Positions 56,593 through 64,000 of a stretch of 64,000 nt of DNA are shown in pieces. The stretch's first letter is position 1. Each line of letters begins with the position of its first letter. The translations under genes were made by a program, and so were the position numbers. The notes under the pieces were generated by a model. That model was given only the letters and a program-made list of their open reading frames with translations. It was not told the origin of the DNA and did not search any database. The stretch lies in NCBI GenBank assembly GCA_031272365.1, contig JAISTX010000083.1, forward strand, positions 1 to 64,000, written 5' to 3'. Source of the stretch: Eubacteriales Family XIII. Incertae Sedis bacterium (lineage in GTDB: Bacteria > Bacillota > Clostridia > Peptostreptococcales > Anaerovoracaceae).

Positions 56593-57612
56593 ATGAATAC
56601 GACGATTGACACAAAGGGCCTCAAGGGGCGCAGCTTCCTCACCCTCATGGATTTCACGCAGGAGGAGATCCGCACCCTGCTCGACCTCGCGAAGGAGCTC
56701 AAGGCCAGGCGGGCGGCGGGGCAGGCGGGCGGCCTGCTCGCCGGCAAGAATATATTATTGATTTTCGAGAAGACGAGCTCGCGGACGCGGTGCTCTTTCG
56801 AGATCGGCGCGCTCGAGGAGGGGGCGCAGGTCACGTACATCGGGCCGGGCTCGTCGCAGTTCGGCAAGAAGGAGAGCGTGCGGGACAGCGCGCAGCTCTT
56901 CGGGAAGTACTACGACGCGATCGAGTACCGGGGGTTTGCGCAGAAGACGGTGGAGGAGCTGGCGAAGCATTCGGGCGTGCCCGTGTGGAACGGGCTGACG
57001 GACGACGACCACCCGACGCAGATCCTCGCGGACCTGCTCACGATCGAGGAGAAGGTGAGAAAGCCGCTCTCTGAGGTCAAGGTCGTCTTCGCGGGCGACA
57101 TCCGCAACAACATGAGCTACGCCTGGATGTACGGGGCGGCGATCATGGGGTTCCGGTTCGCGGCGTACGGGCCTGAGGAGCTGGCGCCGTCGGAGACGGT
57201 GGTGGCCAGGGCCGACGCGCGCGCGGCGGCGAGCCGGTCGGGCGGCGTCATCGAATGGGGCTCTGACCCCGCGCTGCTCGAGGGCGCGGACGTGATCTAT
57301 TCGGACATATGGGCGTCGATGGGCGAGGAGGACAAGATCCCCGAGCGCGTGAAGCTGCTCACGCCCTACCGCGTGACGGAGCAGATGTTTGAGAAGACGG
57401 GCAACCCGGACGCCATCTTCCTGCACTGCCTGCCGTCGTTCCACGACTTCGACACGGAGATGGCGCGCGACCAGTTTGCGCTCGGCTATGACATCCGCGA
57501 GGTGACGGACGAGGTCTTCAGCGGCCCCCGCTCCGTCGTGTTCGACGAAGCGGAGAACCGCCTGCATACGATCAAATCTGTGATGGTGGCCACCATCAGC
57601 GACGTCCTCTAA
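56593..57612 (+). CDS. argF: Ornithine carbamoyltransferase
   Basis: The protein is 339 residues, typical for the family. It joins carbamoyl phosphate and ornithine to make citrulline, or runs in reverse in arginine breakdown. The carbamoyl phosphate site SSRTRCSFE (~60-70), HPTQ (~140) and the ornithine site FLHCLPSFHD (~275) are present, as is KNILLIFEKT. The ORF is open far upstream in the same frame, but only this ATG starts at the family's N-terminus. The catabolic form (arcB) cannot be excluded; there is no carbamate kinase or deiminase gene in view. Confidence 0.93.
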   Translation: MNTTIDTKGLKGRSFLTLMDFTQEEIRTLLDLAKELKARRAAGQAGGLLAGKNILLIFEKTSSRTRCSFEIGALEEGAQVTYIGPGSSQFGKKESVRDSAQLFGKYYDAIEYRGFAQKTVEELAKHSGVPVWNGLTDDDHPTQILADLLTIEEKVRKPLSEVKVVFAGDIRNNMSYAWMYGAAIMGFRFAAYGPEELAPSETVVARADARAAASRSGGVIEWGSDPALLEGADVIYSDIWASMGEEDKIPERVKLLTPYRVTEQMFEKTGNPDAIFLHCLPSFHDFDTEMARDQFALGYDIREVTDEVFSGPRSVVFDEAENRLHTIKSVMVATISDVL

Positions 57613-57630
57613 GGACGCGCGGCGCGCGGG

Positions 57631-58044
57631 TCAGCCCGCGTTCTTCTCCTTCAGGAGGTCGCGGATCTCCGCCAGCAGCTCGGCCTCGGTCGGACCGGCG
57701 GGGGCTTCTTCCTCTTTCTCCTTGGGCATCGCCTTGTTGACCGCCTTGACGATCAGGAAGACGACGAAGGCGATGATGAGGAAGGTGACGACGGCCTGGA
57801 TGAAGACGCCGTAGGTGATGGCGCTGGAGCCCTCCGCCGCGTTCGGCGGGAACGTCCAGTGCGTGAAGTCGATGCCGCCCGTCGCGAAGCCGACGATCGG
57901 CATGATGATGTTTTGCACGAGCGCCGTGACGATCGCGGTGAACGCGCCGCCGATGACGATGCCGACGGCCATGTCCAGCACGTTGCCGCGCATGATGAAG
58001 GCCTTGAATTCATTGATGAAACCTTTTGCTTTTTCCTTTTCCAC
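57631..58044 (-). CDS. mscL: Large-conductance mechanosensitive channel
   Basis: The protein is 137 residues, starting at GTG with AGGAGG 8 nt upstream. It has the MscL pattern: NEFKAFIMRGNVLDMAVGIV and IGGAFTAIVTALVQNIIMP form the first helix and pore; FIQAVVTFLIIAFVVFLIVK is the second helix; the tail (TEAELLAEIRDLLKEKN) is the usual C-terminal helical bundle. It opens under membrane tension to release solutes in osmotic downshock. It is convergent with the OTC gene 18 bp away. Confidence 0.97.
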   Translation of the reverse strand: MEKEKAKGFINEFKAFIMRGNVLDMAVGIVIGGAFTAIVTALVQNIIMPIVGFATGGIDFTHWTFPPNAAEGSSAITYGVFIQAVVTFLIIAFVVFLIVKAVNKAMPKEKEEEAPAGPTEAELLAEIRDLLKEKNAG

Positions 58045-58075
58045 TGTCTTACCCTCCTATCGGATTATCACAAAG

Positions 58076-58101
58076 CGAAATAAAATACCAGAGGTATTAT
58101 A
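58076..58101 (-). promoter_or_regulatory. mscL promoter overlapping a terminator hairpin
   Basis: Minus-strand TGGTATAAT (-10 at 58101-58096) is an extended -10 with TAGAAA 16 nt upstream. Directly after it AATACC and GGTATT pair over 6 bp (58084-58098), followed by TTTATTTC, which can end transcripts from the gene upstream. Confidence 0.45.
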
Positions 58102-58129
58102 CCAAATCTAAGAAATATTTCTACTATTT

Positions 58130-59242
58130 CTACTCTATATCATCCAATGTGAAGGGGCGGTCCGGGGGCGGCCCGTCGCCGTTCGGCTGGATCGTGTCGT
58201 CCACGCGGCGCGCGCCGACGCCCTGCCCGTGGATGAGCGAGGCCCGCCCGTCCACCGGCGAGTACGGCACGGCCTCCTGCTGCTGGCGCTGCAGGCGCTC
58301 GCGCTCGGCGCGCTCCTGCTCGGCCCTCCGCTTCCGCGCGGCGGCCTTCGCGCGCTTCTCCTTCTCTTTGTTGGCCATGGAGATGAGCACGGCGACGATG
58401 ACGATGACGATGACGAGCGCGATGGCGTAGGGCAGGATCCGCTTCCCGTAGACGGCGAACAGGTTCTCGTTCTCCGTGATGCGGAAGGTGATGCGCGCGG
58501 ACACGCCGTCGATGGTCAGGACGAGGTCGGTCTCGCCGGCCCCGGTGGCGATGAACTCCTTGCGGCTGTTGTTCCACGTCGCGACGTCCGGGTTGCTGAG
58601 CGACCATTCGGGCGAGCCCTGCTGGCGCGCGCCCGCGGGGATGAGCTCGTAGGAGAAATCGTTGAAGACGTCCCCGATCTTGATGTCGAAGACCGTCTTG
58701 CCGCTCTCGAGGCCGCTGAGCGCCGATTCGTCGCAGAGGATCTTCACGCCCGTCGGCGGCGGCTGGTTGACGGTGATCTCGATCTCAGAGGAGCGCACCT
58801 CCTCGGCGATCGCCCGTATCCAGGCCTCGCCGGGCGCGACCGCCGTGACCAGCCCGTTCTCGCCGACCGTCACGACGTCCGGGTCGCTCGACTCCCAGTA
58901 GATGACCGAGCCCTCCGGCAGGTTCGTGTCGAGGTAGAGCACCGTCTGCGTCCCGACGTCCATCGTGGCCGGCGGGGACGTGATGTTCAGGAAGGGCGCC
59001 TCCGGCGCCTCGGCCGCTTTGATGGGCTCCCCGTTCGCGTCCAGGACGCGCTGCCCGTTCGCGTCGACGTAGTAGCCCTCGTCGTCGACGCCGAGGTCGA
59101 TCATCCCGCCGCCGCCACGCCCGTCGTCCTCCGTCGCGTAGGCGAGGTCGGCGATGGACAGCACGTACGTGCAGGTCAGCGCCGCCACGAGCACGACGAC
59201 CAGCACGATCACCCCTATTCTCAGCTTCTTGCGGTCTCTCAT
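58130..59242 (-). CDS. BIG2-like Ig-domain membrane protein
   Basis: The protein is 370 residues from the ATG at 59242; AGAAGG supplied by the end of purD is 9 nt upstream, and a TTG three codons earlier is the alternative. One N-terminal helix (LRIGVIVLVVVLVAALTCTY) acts as a signal or anchor. Outside are two BIG2-like Ig domains (IYWESSDPDVVTVGENGLVT, then PEWSLSNPDVATWNNSRKEF). A second helix near 265-290 (ILPYAIALVIVIVIVAVLIS) leads into an Arg/Glu/Ala coiled tail in the cytoplasm. The function is unknown. It follows purD by 5 bp, an odd place for a surface protein. Confidence 0.82.
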   Translation of the reverse strand: MRDRKKLRIGVIVLVVVLVAALTCTYVLSIADLAYATEDDGRGGGGMIDLGVDDEGYYVDANGQRVLDANGEPIKAAEAPEAPFLNITSPPATMDVGTQTVLYLDTNLPEGSVIYWESSDPDVVTVGENGLVTAVAPGEAWIRAIAEEVRSSEIEITVNQPPPTGVKILCDESALSGLESGKTVFDIKIGDVFNDFSYELIPAGARQQGSPEWSLSNPDVATWNNSRKEFIATGAGETDLVLTIDGVSARITFRITENENLFAVYGKRILPYAIALVIVIVIVAVLISMANKEKEKRAKAAARKRRAEQERAERERLQRQQQEAVPYSPVDGRASLIHGQGVGARRVDDTIQPNGDGPPPDRPFTLDDIE

Positions 59243-59247
59243 AGTCT

Positions 59248-60555
59248 TCAACCTTCTGTATTATACACTATGCCGATGTCGCTGCGGCAGTAGGCGCCGT
59301 CGAAACGGATGCAGGCCACGCCCGCGTACGCCCGCGCCCGCGCCTCCTCGTGCGTCGCGCCGCTGCCCACGACGCCGAGCACGCGCCCGCCGTTCGTGAG
59401 GGTCTGCCCCCCCTCGCCGGCCTTCGTCCCCGCGTGGAACACGAGGATATCCCCCGGCACCTGCTCGAGCCCGCAGATAGCGTCTCCTTTTGAATAACTG
59501 CCTGGATAGCCGCCCGCCGCCATGACGACGCACACCGTCTTCCGGTCGTCCGCCCATTCGATCTCCTTCTGCGCGAGGCGGTCTTCCGTCGCCGCGAGCA
59601 GGATCTCGAGGAGGTCGGTCTTGAGGCGCGGCAGCACGGCCTGCGTCTCGGGGTCGCCGAAGCGGTTGTTGAATTCGATGACCTTCGGCCCGTCCTTGCC
59701 GAGCATGAGCCCGACGAAGAGGACGCCTCGGAAATCCAGCCCGTCCTTGCGGAAGCCCTCCAGCGTGGGGAGGAGGATCTCGTCGTAGACGCGCTGCATC
59801 ATGCCCGTGCCGCCGGCGAAGAGCAGCGACGGGGAGTATGTACCCATGCCGCCGGTGTTCGGCCCTTTGTCCTCGTCGTAGATGCGCTTGTAGTCCTGCG
59901 CCGACTCCATCGGCACGATCGCGCTGCCGTCCACGAAGCAGAGCATGGACGCCTCGGTGCCGCGCAGGAATTCCTCGACGACCACCTTGTCGCCAGCCTC
60001 CCCGAAGGCGCGCGCGCCCATCAGCTCCTCGGCCGCCCGCTCGGCCTCCTCCCGCGTCTGCGCGATGAGGACGCCCTTGCCGGCCGCGAGGCCGTCGGCC
60101 TTCAGCACCATCGGGAACCCGAAGACCCCGATGTCCGCCTTCAGGGACGCGAGGTCGGTGTACTCTTTGTAGCCCGCCGTCGGGATGCCGTGCCGCGCGA
60201 GGAAGGCCTTCGTGAAGGACTTGCTCGCCTCGAGCTGCGCGCATTTCCGGTTTGGGCCGAAGACGCGGATCCCGCGCGCCGTCAGGGCGTCCGTGAGCCC
60301 GAGCGCGAGCGGCACCTCGGGGCCGACCACACACAGGTCCGGCCGCTCCGCCTCCGCGAGCGCCACAAGCGCGGGGATGTCCTCCGCGCCCACTGCCGCG
60401 TTTCGGAGTTTGGACGCGCCTCCCGGCGCACCCGGCGCACCTTGCGTCCCGGCGTTCCCGGGCGCGCAGACGATTTCCGCCACGCGGGGGCTCTGCGCGA
60501 GCTTCCACGCGATGGCGTGCTCCCTGCCGCCTCCGCCTACGAGCAGTATTTTCAT
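59248..60555 (-). CDS. purD: Phosphoribosylamine-glycine ligase (GAR synthetase)
   Basis: The protein is 435 residues. It makes GAR from phosphoribosylamine, glycine and ATP, the second step of purine synthesis. The start is LLVGGGGREHAIAWKLAQS. The ATP-grasp body follows (FPMVLKADGLAAGKGVLIAQ, DYKRIYDEDKGPNTGGMGTY and NRFGDPETQAVLPRLKTDLL). The ATG overlaps the purH stop by one base (TGATG), which fixes the start although the frame is open further upstream. It is co-transcribed with purH. Confidence 0.97.
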   Translation of the reverse strand: MKILLVGGGGREHAIAWKLAQSPRVAEIVCAPGNAGTQGAPGAPGGASKLRNAAVGAEDIPALVALAEAERPDLCVVGPEVPLALGLTDALTARGIRVFGPNRKCAQLEASKSFTKAFLARHGIPTAGYKEYTDLASLKADIGVFGFPMVLKADGLAAGKGVLIAQTREEAERAAEELMGARAFGEAGDKVVVEEFLRGTEASMLCFVDGSAIVPMESAQDYKRIYDEDKGPNTGGMGTYSPSLLFAGGTGMMQRVYDEILLPTLEGFRKDGLDFRGVLFVGLMLGKDGPKVIEFNNRFGDPETQAVLPRLKTDLLEILLAATEDRLAQKEIEWADDRKTVCVVMAAGGYPGSYSKGDAICGLEQVPGDILVFHAGTKAGEGGQTLTNGGRVLGVVGSGATHEEARARAYAGVACIRFDGAYCRSDIGIVYNTEG

Positions 60556-62132
60556 CAATGCTTGAAATGCCTCATGCCGGTGAAGACCATCGCGATCCCG
60601 AACGCGTCGCATTTGGCGATCGACTCCTCGTCCTTCAGCGAGCCGCCGGGCTGTATGATCGCCGTGACGCCCGCCGCGGCCGCCAGCTCCACGCAGTCGG
60701 GGAACGGGAAGAACGCGTCGGAGGCCAGGATGGCCCCGGCGGCCGGCTTCAGCGGGAGGACCCAGTCGCTCGCGTTGCCGTCGTCCGGCCCGGCGATCGC
60801 GATGCGCGCCGCGCCGATGCGGTTCGTCTGCCCCGGCCCCACGCCAAGCGTCTGCCCGCCCTTCGCGATCACGATCGCGTTGGACTTCACGTGCTTGACG
60901 ACCTTCATGCCAAACTGCATGTCGTTCCACTCCTCCAGCGTCGGCTGCCGCTGCGTGACGGTCACCAGCTCCGCCTCGTCGAACATCGGCTGGTCGACGT
61001 CCTGGATCAGCAGCCCGCCGTCGACCTTCTTGAGGTCGAGGGCGCCGGCCGGCGCCTGGCGGTCCATCTGCGGCAGCTTCAAAAGCCGGATGTTCGGCTT
61101 CTGCGTGAGCACGGAGAGCGCCTCGTCCGAGAACCCTGGCGCGATGACGATCTCCACGAAGATCTCCGCGATCTTCTCCGCCGTCGCGAGGTCGATCGGC
61201 ATGTTCGCCGCGATGATGCCGCCGAAGATCGAGACCGGGTCCGCGTCGTACGCTTTGCAGTACGCGTCGTAGATCGTCGCCGCGCTGCCGACACCGCACG
61301 GGTTCGCGTGCTTCACGGCAACGACGGTCGGCTCCGAAAACTCCCGCAGGCACGCGACGGCGCCGTTCGCGTCGTTTATATTATTGAAGGAAAGCTCTTT
61401 TCCGTGGAGCTGCCCGGCGTTCACGAGGGCGCCTTTCCACGCGCGCACCTCGCGGTAGTAGGACGCCGCCTGGTGCGGGTTCTCGCCGTAGCGCAGATCC
61501 TGGATCTTCTCGAAGGTGAAGGTCGGGTTGTCCGGCAGCGGGATGCCCTTGACGCTGCGCAGGTAGTCCGCGATGAGCGCGTCGTAGGAGGCCGTGTGCT
61601 CGAAGACCTTCAGGGCGAGGCGGTATTTGGTCTCGTAGGAGACGGCCTCGGCGGTCTTGGCGGAGCGCAGCTCCATGATGACCTCCGCGTAGTCGGCGGG
61701 GTCGCAGACGACGATGACGTCCTTGTGGTTTTTCGCGGCCGAGCGCAGCATGGTCGGGCCGCCGATGTCGATGTTCTCGATGGCGAGCGGCAGCGTCACG
61801 TCCTCGCGCAGGATCGTCTGCTTGAAGGGGTAGAGGTTGATCGCCACGACGTCGATGGGCTCGATGCCGAGCTGCATGAGCTGCGCCATGTGGTCGGGGT
61901 TGCCGCGCATCGCGAGGATGCCGCCGTGCACCGCCGGGTGCAGCGTCTTCACGCGCCCGTCGAGGCATTCGGGGAAGCCCGTCACCTCCGAAACCTGCAC
62001 GACGGGGACGCCGGCCTCCATGAGCGTGGAAAACGTGCCGCCCGTCGAGAGGATCTCGAAACCCAACTCCCGCAGGGCGAGGGCAAATTCCACGACGCCC
62101 GTCTTGTCCGAAACGCTGATCAAAGCACGCAT
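60555..62132 (-). CDS. purH: Bifunctional AICAR transformylase/IMP cyclohydrolase
   Basis: The protein is 525 residues, the usual length. It does the last two steps to IMP. The N-terminal MGS-like cyclohydrolase domain starts RALISVSDKTGVVEFALALR and has LSTGGTFSTL and GRVKTLHPAVHGGILA. The transformylase domain has the catalytic Lys-His in VAVKHANPCGVGS (~275) and DAFFPFPDCVELAA near the end. ATG at 62132 is chosen over the TTG one codon upstream. The SD is weak, and the leader contains a 7-bp tandem repeat. Confidence 0.97.
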   Translation of the reverse strand: MRALISVSDKTGVVEFALALRELGFEILSTGGTFSTLMEAGVPVVQVSEVTGFPECLDGRVKTLHPAVHGGILAMRGNPDHMAQLMQLGIEPIDVVAINLYPFKQTILREDVTLPLAIENIDIGGPTMLRSAAKNHKDVIVVCDPADYAEVIMELRSAKTAEAVSYETKYRLALKVFEHTASYDALIADYLRSVKGIPLPDNPTFTFEKIQDLRYGENPHQAASYYREVRAWKGALVNAGQLHGKELSFNNINDANGAVACLREFSEPTVVAVKHANPCGVGSAATIYDAYCKAYDADPVSIFGGIIAANMPIDLATAEKIAEIFVEIVIAPGFSDEALSVLTQKPNIRLLKLPQMDRQAPAGALDLKKVDGGLLIQDVDQPMFDEAELVTVTQRQPTLEEWNDMQFGMKVVKHVKSNAIVIAKGGQTLGVGPGQTNRIGAARIAIAGPDDGNASDWVLPLKPAAGAILASDAFFPFPDCVELAAAAGVTAIIQPGGSLKDEESIAKCDAFGIAMVFTGMRHFKH

Positions 62133-62217
62133 CAAACCACCAACTTTCTTCTACTCAACATCCAACACAATCCAAAAAACATCTTCCACGCCAACACCCA
62201 TCACCAATCAACAATCC

Positions 62218-62294
62218 TCAATCCTCAATCCTCAATTCTCAATTCTCAATTCTCAATTCTCAATCCTCAATCCTCAATCCTCAATCCTCAATCC
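62218..62294. repeat. 7-bp tandem repeat (11 units) upstream of purH
   Basis: Eleven heptamers run without a break: two TCAATCC, four TCAATTC, five TCAATCC. The array begins inside the last codons and stop of the ACT-domain gene and fills half of the gap to purH. The rest of the gap (62136-62217) is A/C-rich on plus, with no other signal. Confidence 0.9.
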
Positions 62295-62707
62295 AAAGAA
62301 GCCACCGTGACCGCGCCGCTGGACTCGAGCAGCGTCGTCGCGCTGTCCGGGTCCTCCACGCGGAAGACGACGTAGGCCTGCCCCTCCTCGCTCGCGACGA
62401 AGGCGTACATGTACTCCACCTGCACGGCCGCGTCGGCGAACAGCTTCAGCACCTTCGCGAGGCTGCCCGGCTTGTCCTCCATCTTCACGGCGACGACCGG
62501 CGTCAGCGACGCGACCCAGCCGCCGGATTTCAGCAGCGCGAGCGCTTTCTTCGGCGCGTCCGACAGGAAGCGCAGGATGCCGAACTCCGCCGTGTCCGCG
62601 ACCGTGAACGCCTTCAGGTCGATGCCCGCCTCCGCGAGCTGCGCCGTGATCTCCGACAGCGCCCCCGGCTTGTTCTCCACAAATACCGAAACTTGATCCA
62701 TGATCAT
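62288..62707 (-). CDS. Tandem ACT-domain protein
   Basis: The protein is 139 residues. The ATG at 62707 has AGGAGG 8 nt upstream; a GTG three codons earlier overlaps that SD. Two ACT domains in tandem: VFVENKPGALSEITAQLAEA (first) and KMEDKPGSLAKVLKLFADAA (second). ACT pairs bind amino acids as regulators. It follows the phenylacetate-CoA ligase gene by 12 bp; this pair is widespread in anaerobes, often beside indolepyruvate ferredoxin oxidoreductase genes, which suggests sensing of an aromatic amino acid or its oxo-acid. Confidence 0.92.
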   Translation of the reverse strand: MIMDQVSVFVENKPGALSEITAQLAEAGIDLKAFTVADTAEFGILRFLSDAPKKALALLKSGGWVASLTPVVAVKMEDKPGSLAKVLKLFADAAVQVEYMYAFVASEEGQAYVVFRVEDPDSATTLLESSGAVTVASLD

Positions 62708-62719
62708 GGTAGTCACCTC

Positions 62720-64000
62720 CTAAATCTTCCGCTTGTCGATGACGCGCACGGCCTTGCCTTCGCTGCGCGTGATCGTCCGCGGCGCGACGAGCGTCACCTT
62801 CGGCGAGATGCCGAGCATCGACCGCAGCGCGGCCAGAAGCTCCGCCTCCTTCTTCTCGATGACCTTGACCTCGTCGGAGAACACGTCCTCCGACATCTCC
62901 ACCTGCACCTCGAACGTGTCCGTGTGGTGCTCGCGGTCGACGATGATGAGGTAGTTGGCCGGGTAGCCCTGCCCGACGAGCACCGTCTCGATCTGCGACG
63001 GGAACACGTTGACGCCGCGGATGATGAGCATGTCGTCCGTGCGCCCCATGAGCCGCTTCATCTTCGTGAGCGTCCGCCCGCACGAGCACGCGTCGCGCGA
63101 AAGCAGCGTGATGTCGCGCGTCCGGTACCGCAGCAGCGGGAACGCCTGCTTGGTCAGGCACGTGAAGACGAGCTCGCCCTTCGTGCCGATCGCCTGCTGC
63201 TCGCCCGTCGCCGGGTCGATGATCTCCGGGTAGAAATGGTCCTCGCAGACGTGCATGCCCGTCTGCTCCTCGCACTCGAACGACACGCCGGGGCCGCTGA
63301 TCTCCGTCAGCCCGTAGATGTCGTAGGCCTTGAGCCCGAGCGACTTCTCGATCTCGCGCCGCATCTCCTCGCTCCACGCCTCCGCGCCGAAGATGCCGGA
63401 CTTGAGCTTGAGCTTGCCCGTGATCCCCGCGTCGTGCGCCGACTCGCCGAGGAACGCCGCGTACGACGGCGTGCAGCAGATGATCGTCGCCTCGAGGTCT
63501 TCCATGAACGTGAGCTGCCGCTCCGTGTTGCCGCTGCTCATCGGCAGCGTGAGGCAGCCGACCCTGTGCGAACCGCCGTTGAGCCCCGGGCCGCCCGTGA
63601 ACAGCCCGTAGCCGTAGCAGACGTGGCACACGTCCGTGTCCGAGCCGCCCGCCGCGACGATCGCGCGCGCGCAGCCGTCCTCCCAAAGGTCGAGGTCGTG
63701 CTGCGTGTAGAACGCCACGACGCGCTTGCCCGTCGTGCCGCTCGTCGACTGGATGCGCACGCAGTCCTTCAGCGGCAGCGCGAGGAACCCGTACGGGTAC
63801 GCGTCCTTGAGGTCGTCCTTCGTCGTGAACGGCAGCTTCGCGAGATCCTCGATCCCCTTGATGTCGCCCGGCTCGACGCCCGCGTCCTGCATCTTCTTGC
63901 GGTACGGCTCCACGTTGTCGTAGACGTGCCGCACCTGCTTGACGAGCCGCTCCGACTGCAACGCCGTCATCGCGTCGCGGCTCATCGTTTCGATTTCTTC
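62720..64000 (-). CDS. paaK: Phenylacetate-CoA ligase (runs off right edge)
   Basis: Visible to the edge are 426 codons. The frame stays open at the edge (EEIET before the first Met in view), and family members usually begin a few residues earlier with such a stretch, so the true start is probably just outside. Motifs: RIQSTSGTTGKRVVAF (AMP-binding P-loop), YGLTEISGPGVSFECEEQTG (adenylate site) and GRTDDMLIIRGVNVFPSQIE (hinge). It activates phenylacetate or related aryl acids to CoA thioesters using ATP. Together with the ACT protein it points to aromatic amino acid breakdown or aryl-acid use. Confidence 0.94.
   Translation of the reverse strand, partial: EEIETMSRDAMTALQSERLVKQVRHVYDNVEPYRKKMQDAGVEPGDIKGIEDLAKLPFTTKDDLKDAYPYGFLALPLKDCVRIQSTSGTTGKRVVAFYTQHDLDLWEDGCARAIVAAGGSDTDVCHVCYGYGLFTGGPGLNGGSHRVGCLTLPMSSGNTERQLTFMEDLEATIICCTPSYAAFLGESAHDAGITGKLKLKSGIFGAEAWSEEMRREIEKSLGLKAYDIYGLTEISGPGVSFECEEQTGMHVCEDHFYPEIIDPATGEQQAIGTKGELVFTCLTKQAFPLLRYRTRDITLLSRDACSCGRTLTKMKRLMGRTDDMLIIRGVNVFPSQIETVLVGQGYPANYLIIVDREHHTDTFEVQVEMSEDVFSDEVKVIEKKEAELLAALRSMLGISPKVTLVAPRTITRSEGKAVRVIDKRKI

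Noticed and set aside
62218..62294. CRISPR-like or IS end repeat
   Set aside because: The units are contiguous heptamers without spacers and there is no transposase nearby.
1..64000. tRNA, rRNA, insertion sequences or prophage genes
   Set aside because: No cloverleaf, rRNA core, transposase or phage structural gene was recognised by eye; a covariance-model scan would settle the RNA question.

Overview
The window comes from a GC-rich anaerobe-like bacterium with Gram-positive-style surface proteins: subtilases with choline-binding-type wall repeats, InlB-type repeats, SdrB/CnaB-like and D2-type adhesin domains, a lipobox lipoprotein and a TcaA-like zinc-ribbon membrane protein. A high-GC member of the Bacillota (Clostridia) or a Coriobacteriia-like actinobacterium fits best. 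The sequence alone does not settle which. The only strongly AT-rich coding DNA is the RhuM insert (16.6-17.3 kb) and a defence-type island (32.6-35.9 kb), which suggests these two were acquired by transfer.

Layout. 1-12.0 kb (minus): the first ~4000 codons of a giant secreted adhesin, running off the left edge; it has a repetitive parallel-beta-type region, then seven SdrB-D2 pairs, six of them in two tandem 923-residue units, then Ig-like repeats. 12.0-12.5 kb: a 460-bp AT-rich gap with a promoter, a UUCG-loop hairpin and a strong terminator, possibly a small structured RNA or attenuated leader. 12.5-14.9 kb (minus): wall-binding subtilase A. 15.1-16.4 kb: a zinc-ribbon protein with two sigma-region-4-like HTHs behind a consensus promoter. 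16.4-18.6 kb: an internally deleted RhuM-family gene bracketed by a duplicated, internally deleted piece of the next gene (a lipoprotein). 18.7-19.3 kb: a VapBC-type toxin-antitoxin pair. 19.5-23.8 kb: two AraC-family regulators and wall-binding subtilase B. 24.0-32.6 kb: a PP2C phosphatase, a membrane Ser/Thr kinase and six further genes, four with zinc ribbons, which looks like a membrane signalling island. 32.6-35.9 kb (minus): an OLD-type ATPase/TOPRIM protein, a DUF6978/DUF1828-like pair, a DUF4143 ATPase remnant and two palindromic repeats. 36-52.9 kb (minus): a second giant surface protein of 5629 residues, with a third AraC-family regulator directly upstream. 54.5-64 kb: mostly ordinary genes: a Na+/H+ antiporter, ornithine carbamoyltransferase, MscL, a BIG2-like membrane protein at the end of a purH-purD operon, an ACT-domain protein and phenylacetate-CoA ligase, which runs off the right edge.

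How the genes may work together. Three paralogous AraC regulators, two paralogous wall-bound subtilases and two giant adhesins that share a repeat module lie within one 54-kb stretch. The simplest reading is one surface-remodelling locus in which dedicated regulators control giant adhesins and wall-anchored proteases that could process them. The phosphatase/kinase/zinc-ribbon block is a second candidate envelope-sensing system. Both readings are inference from gene order and domain content.
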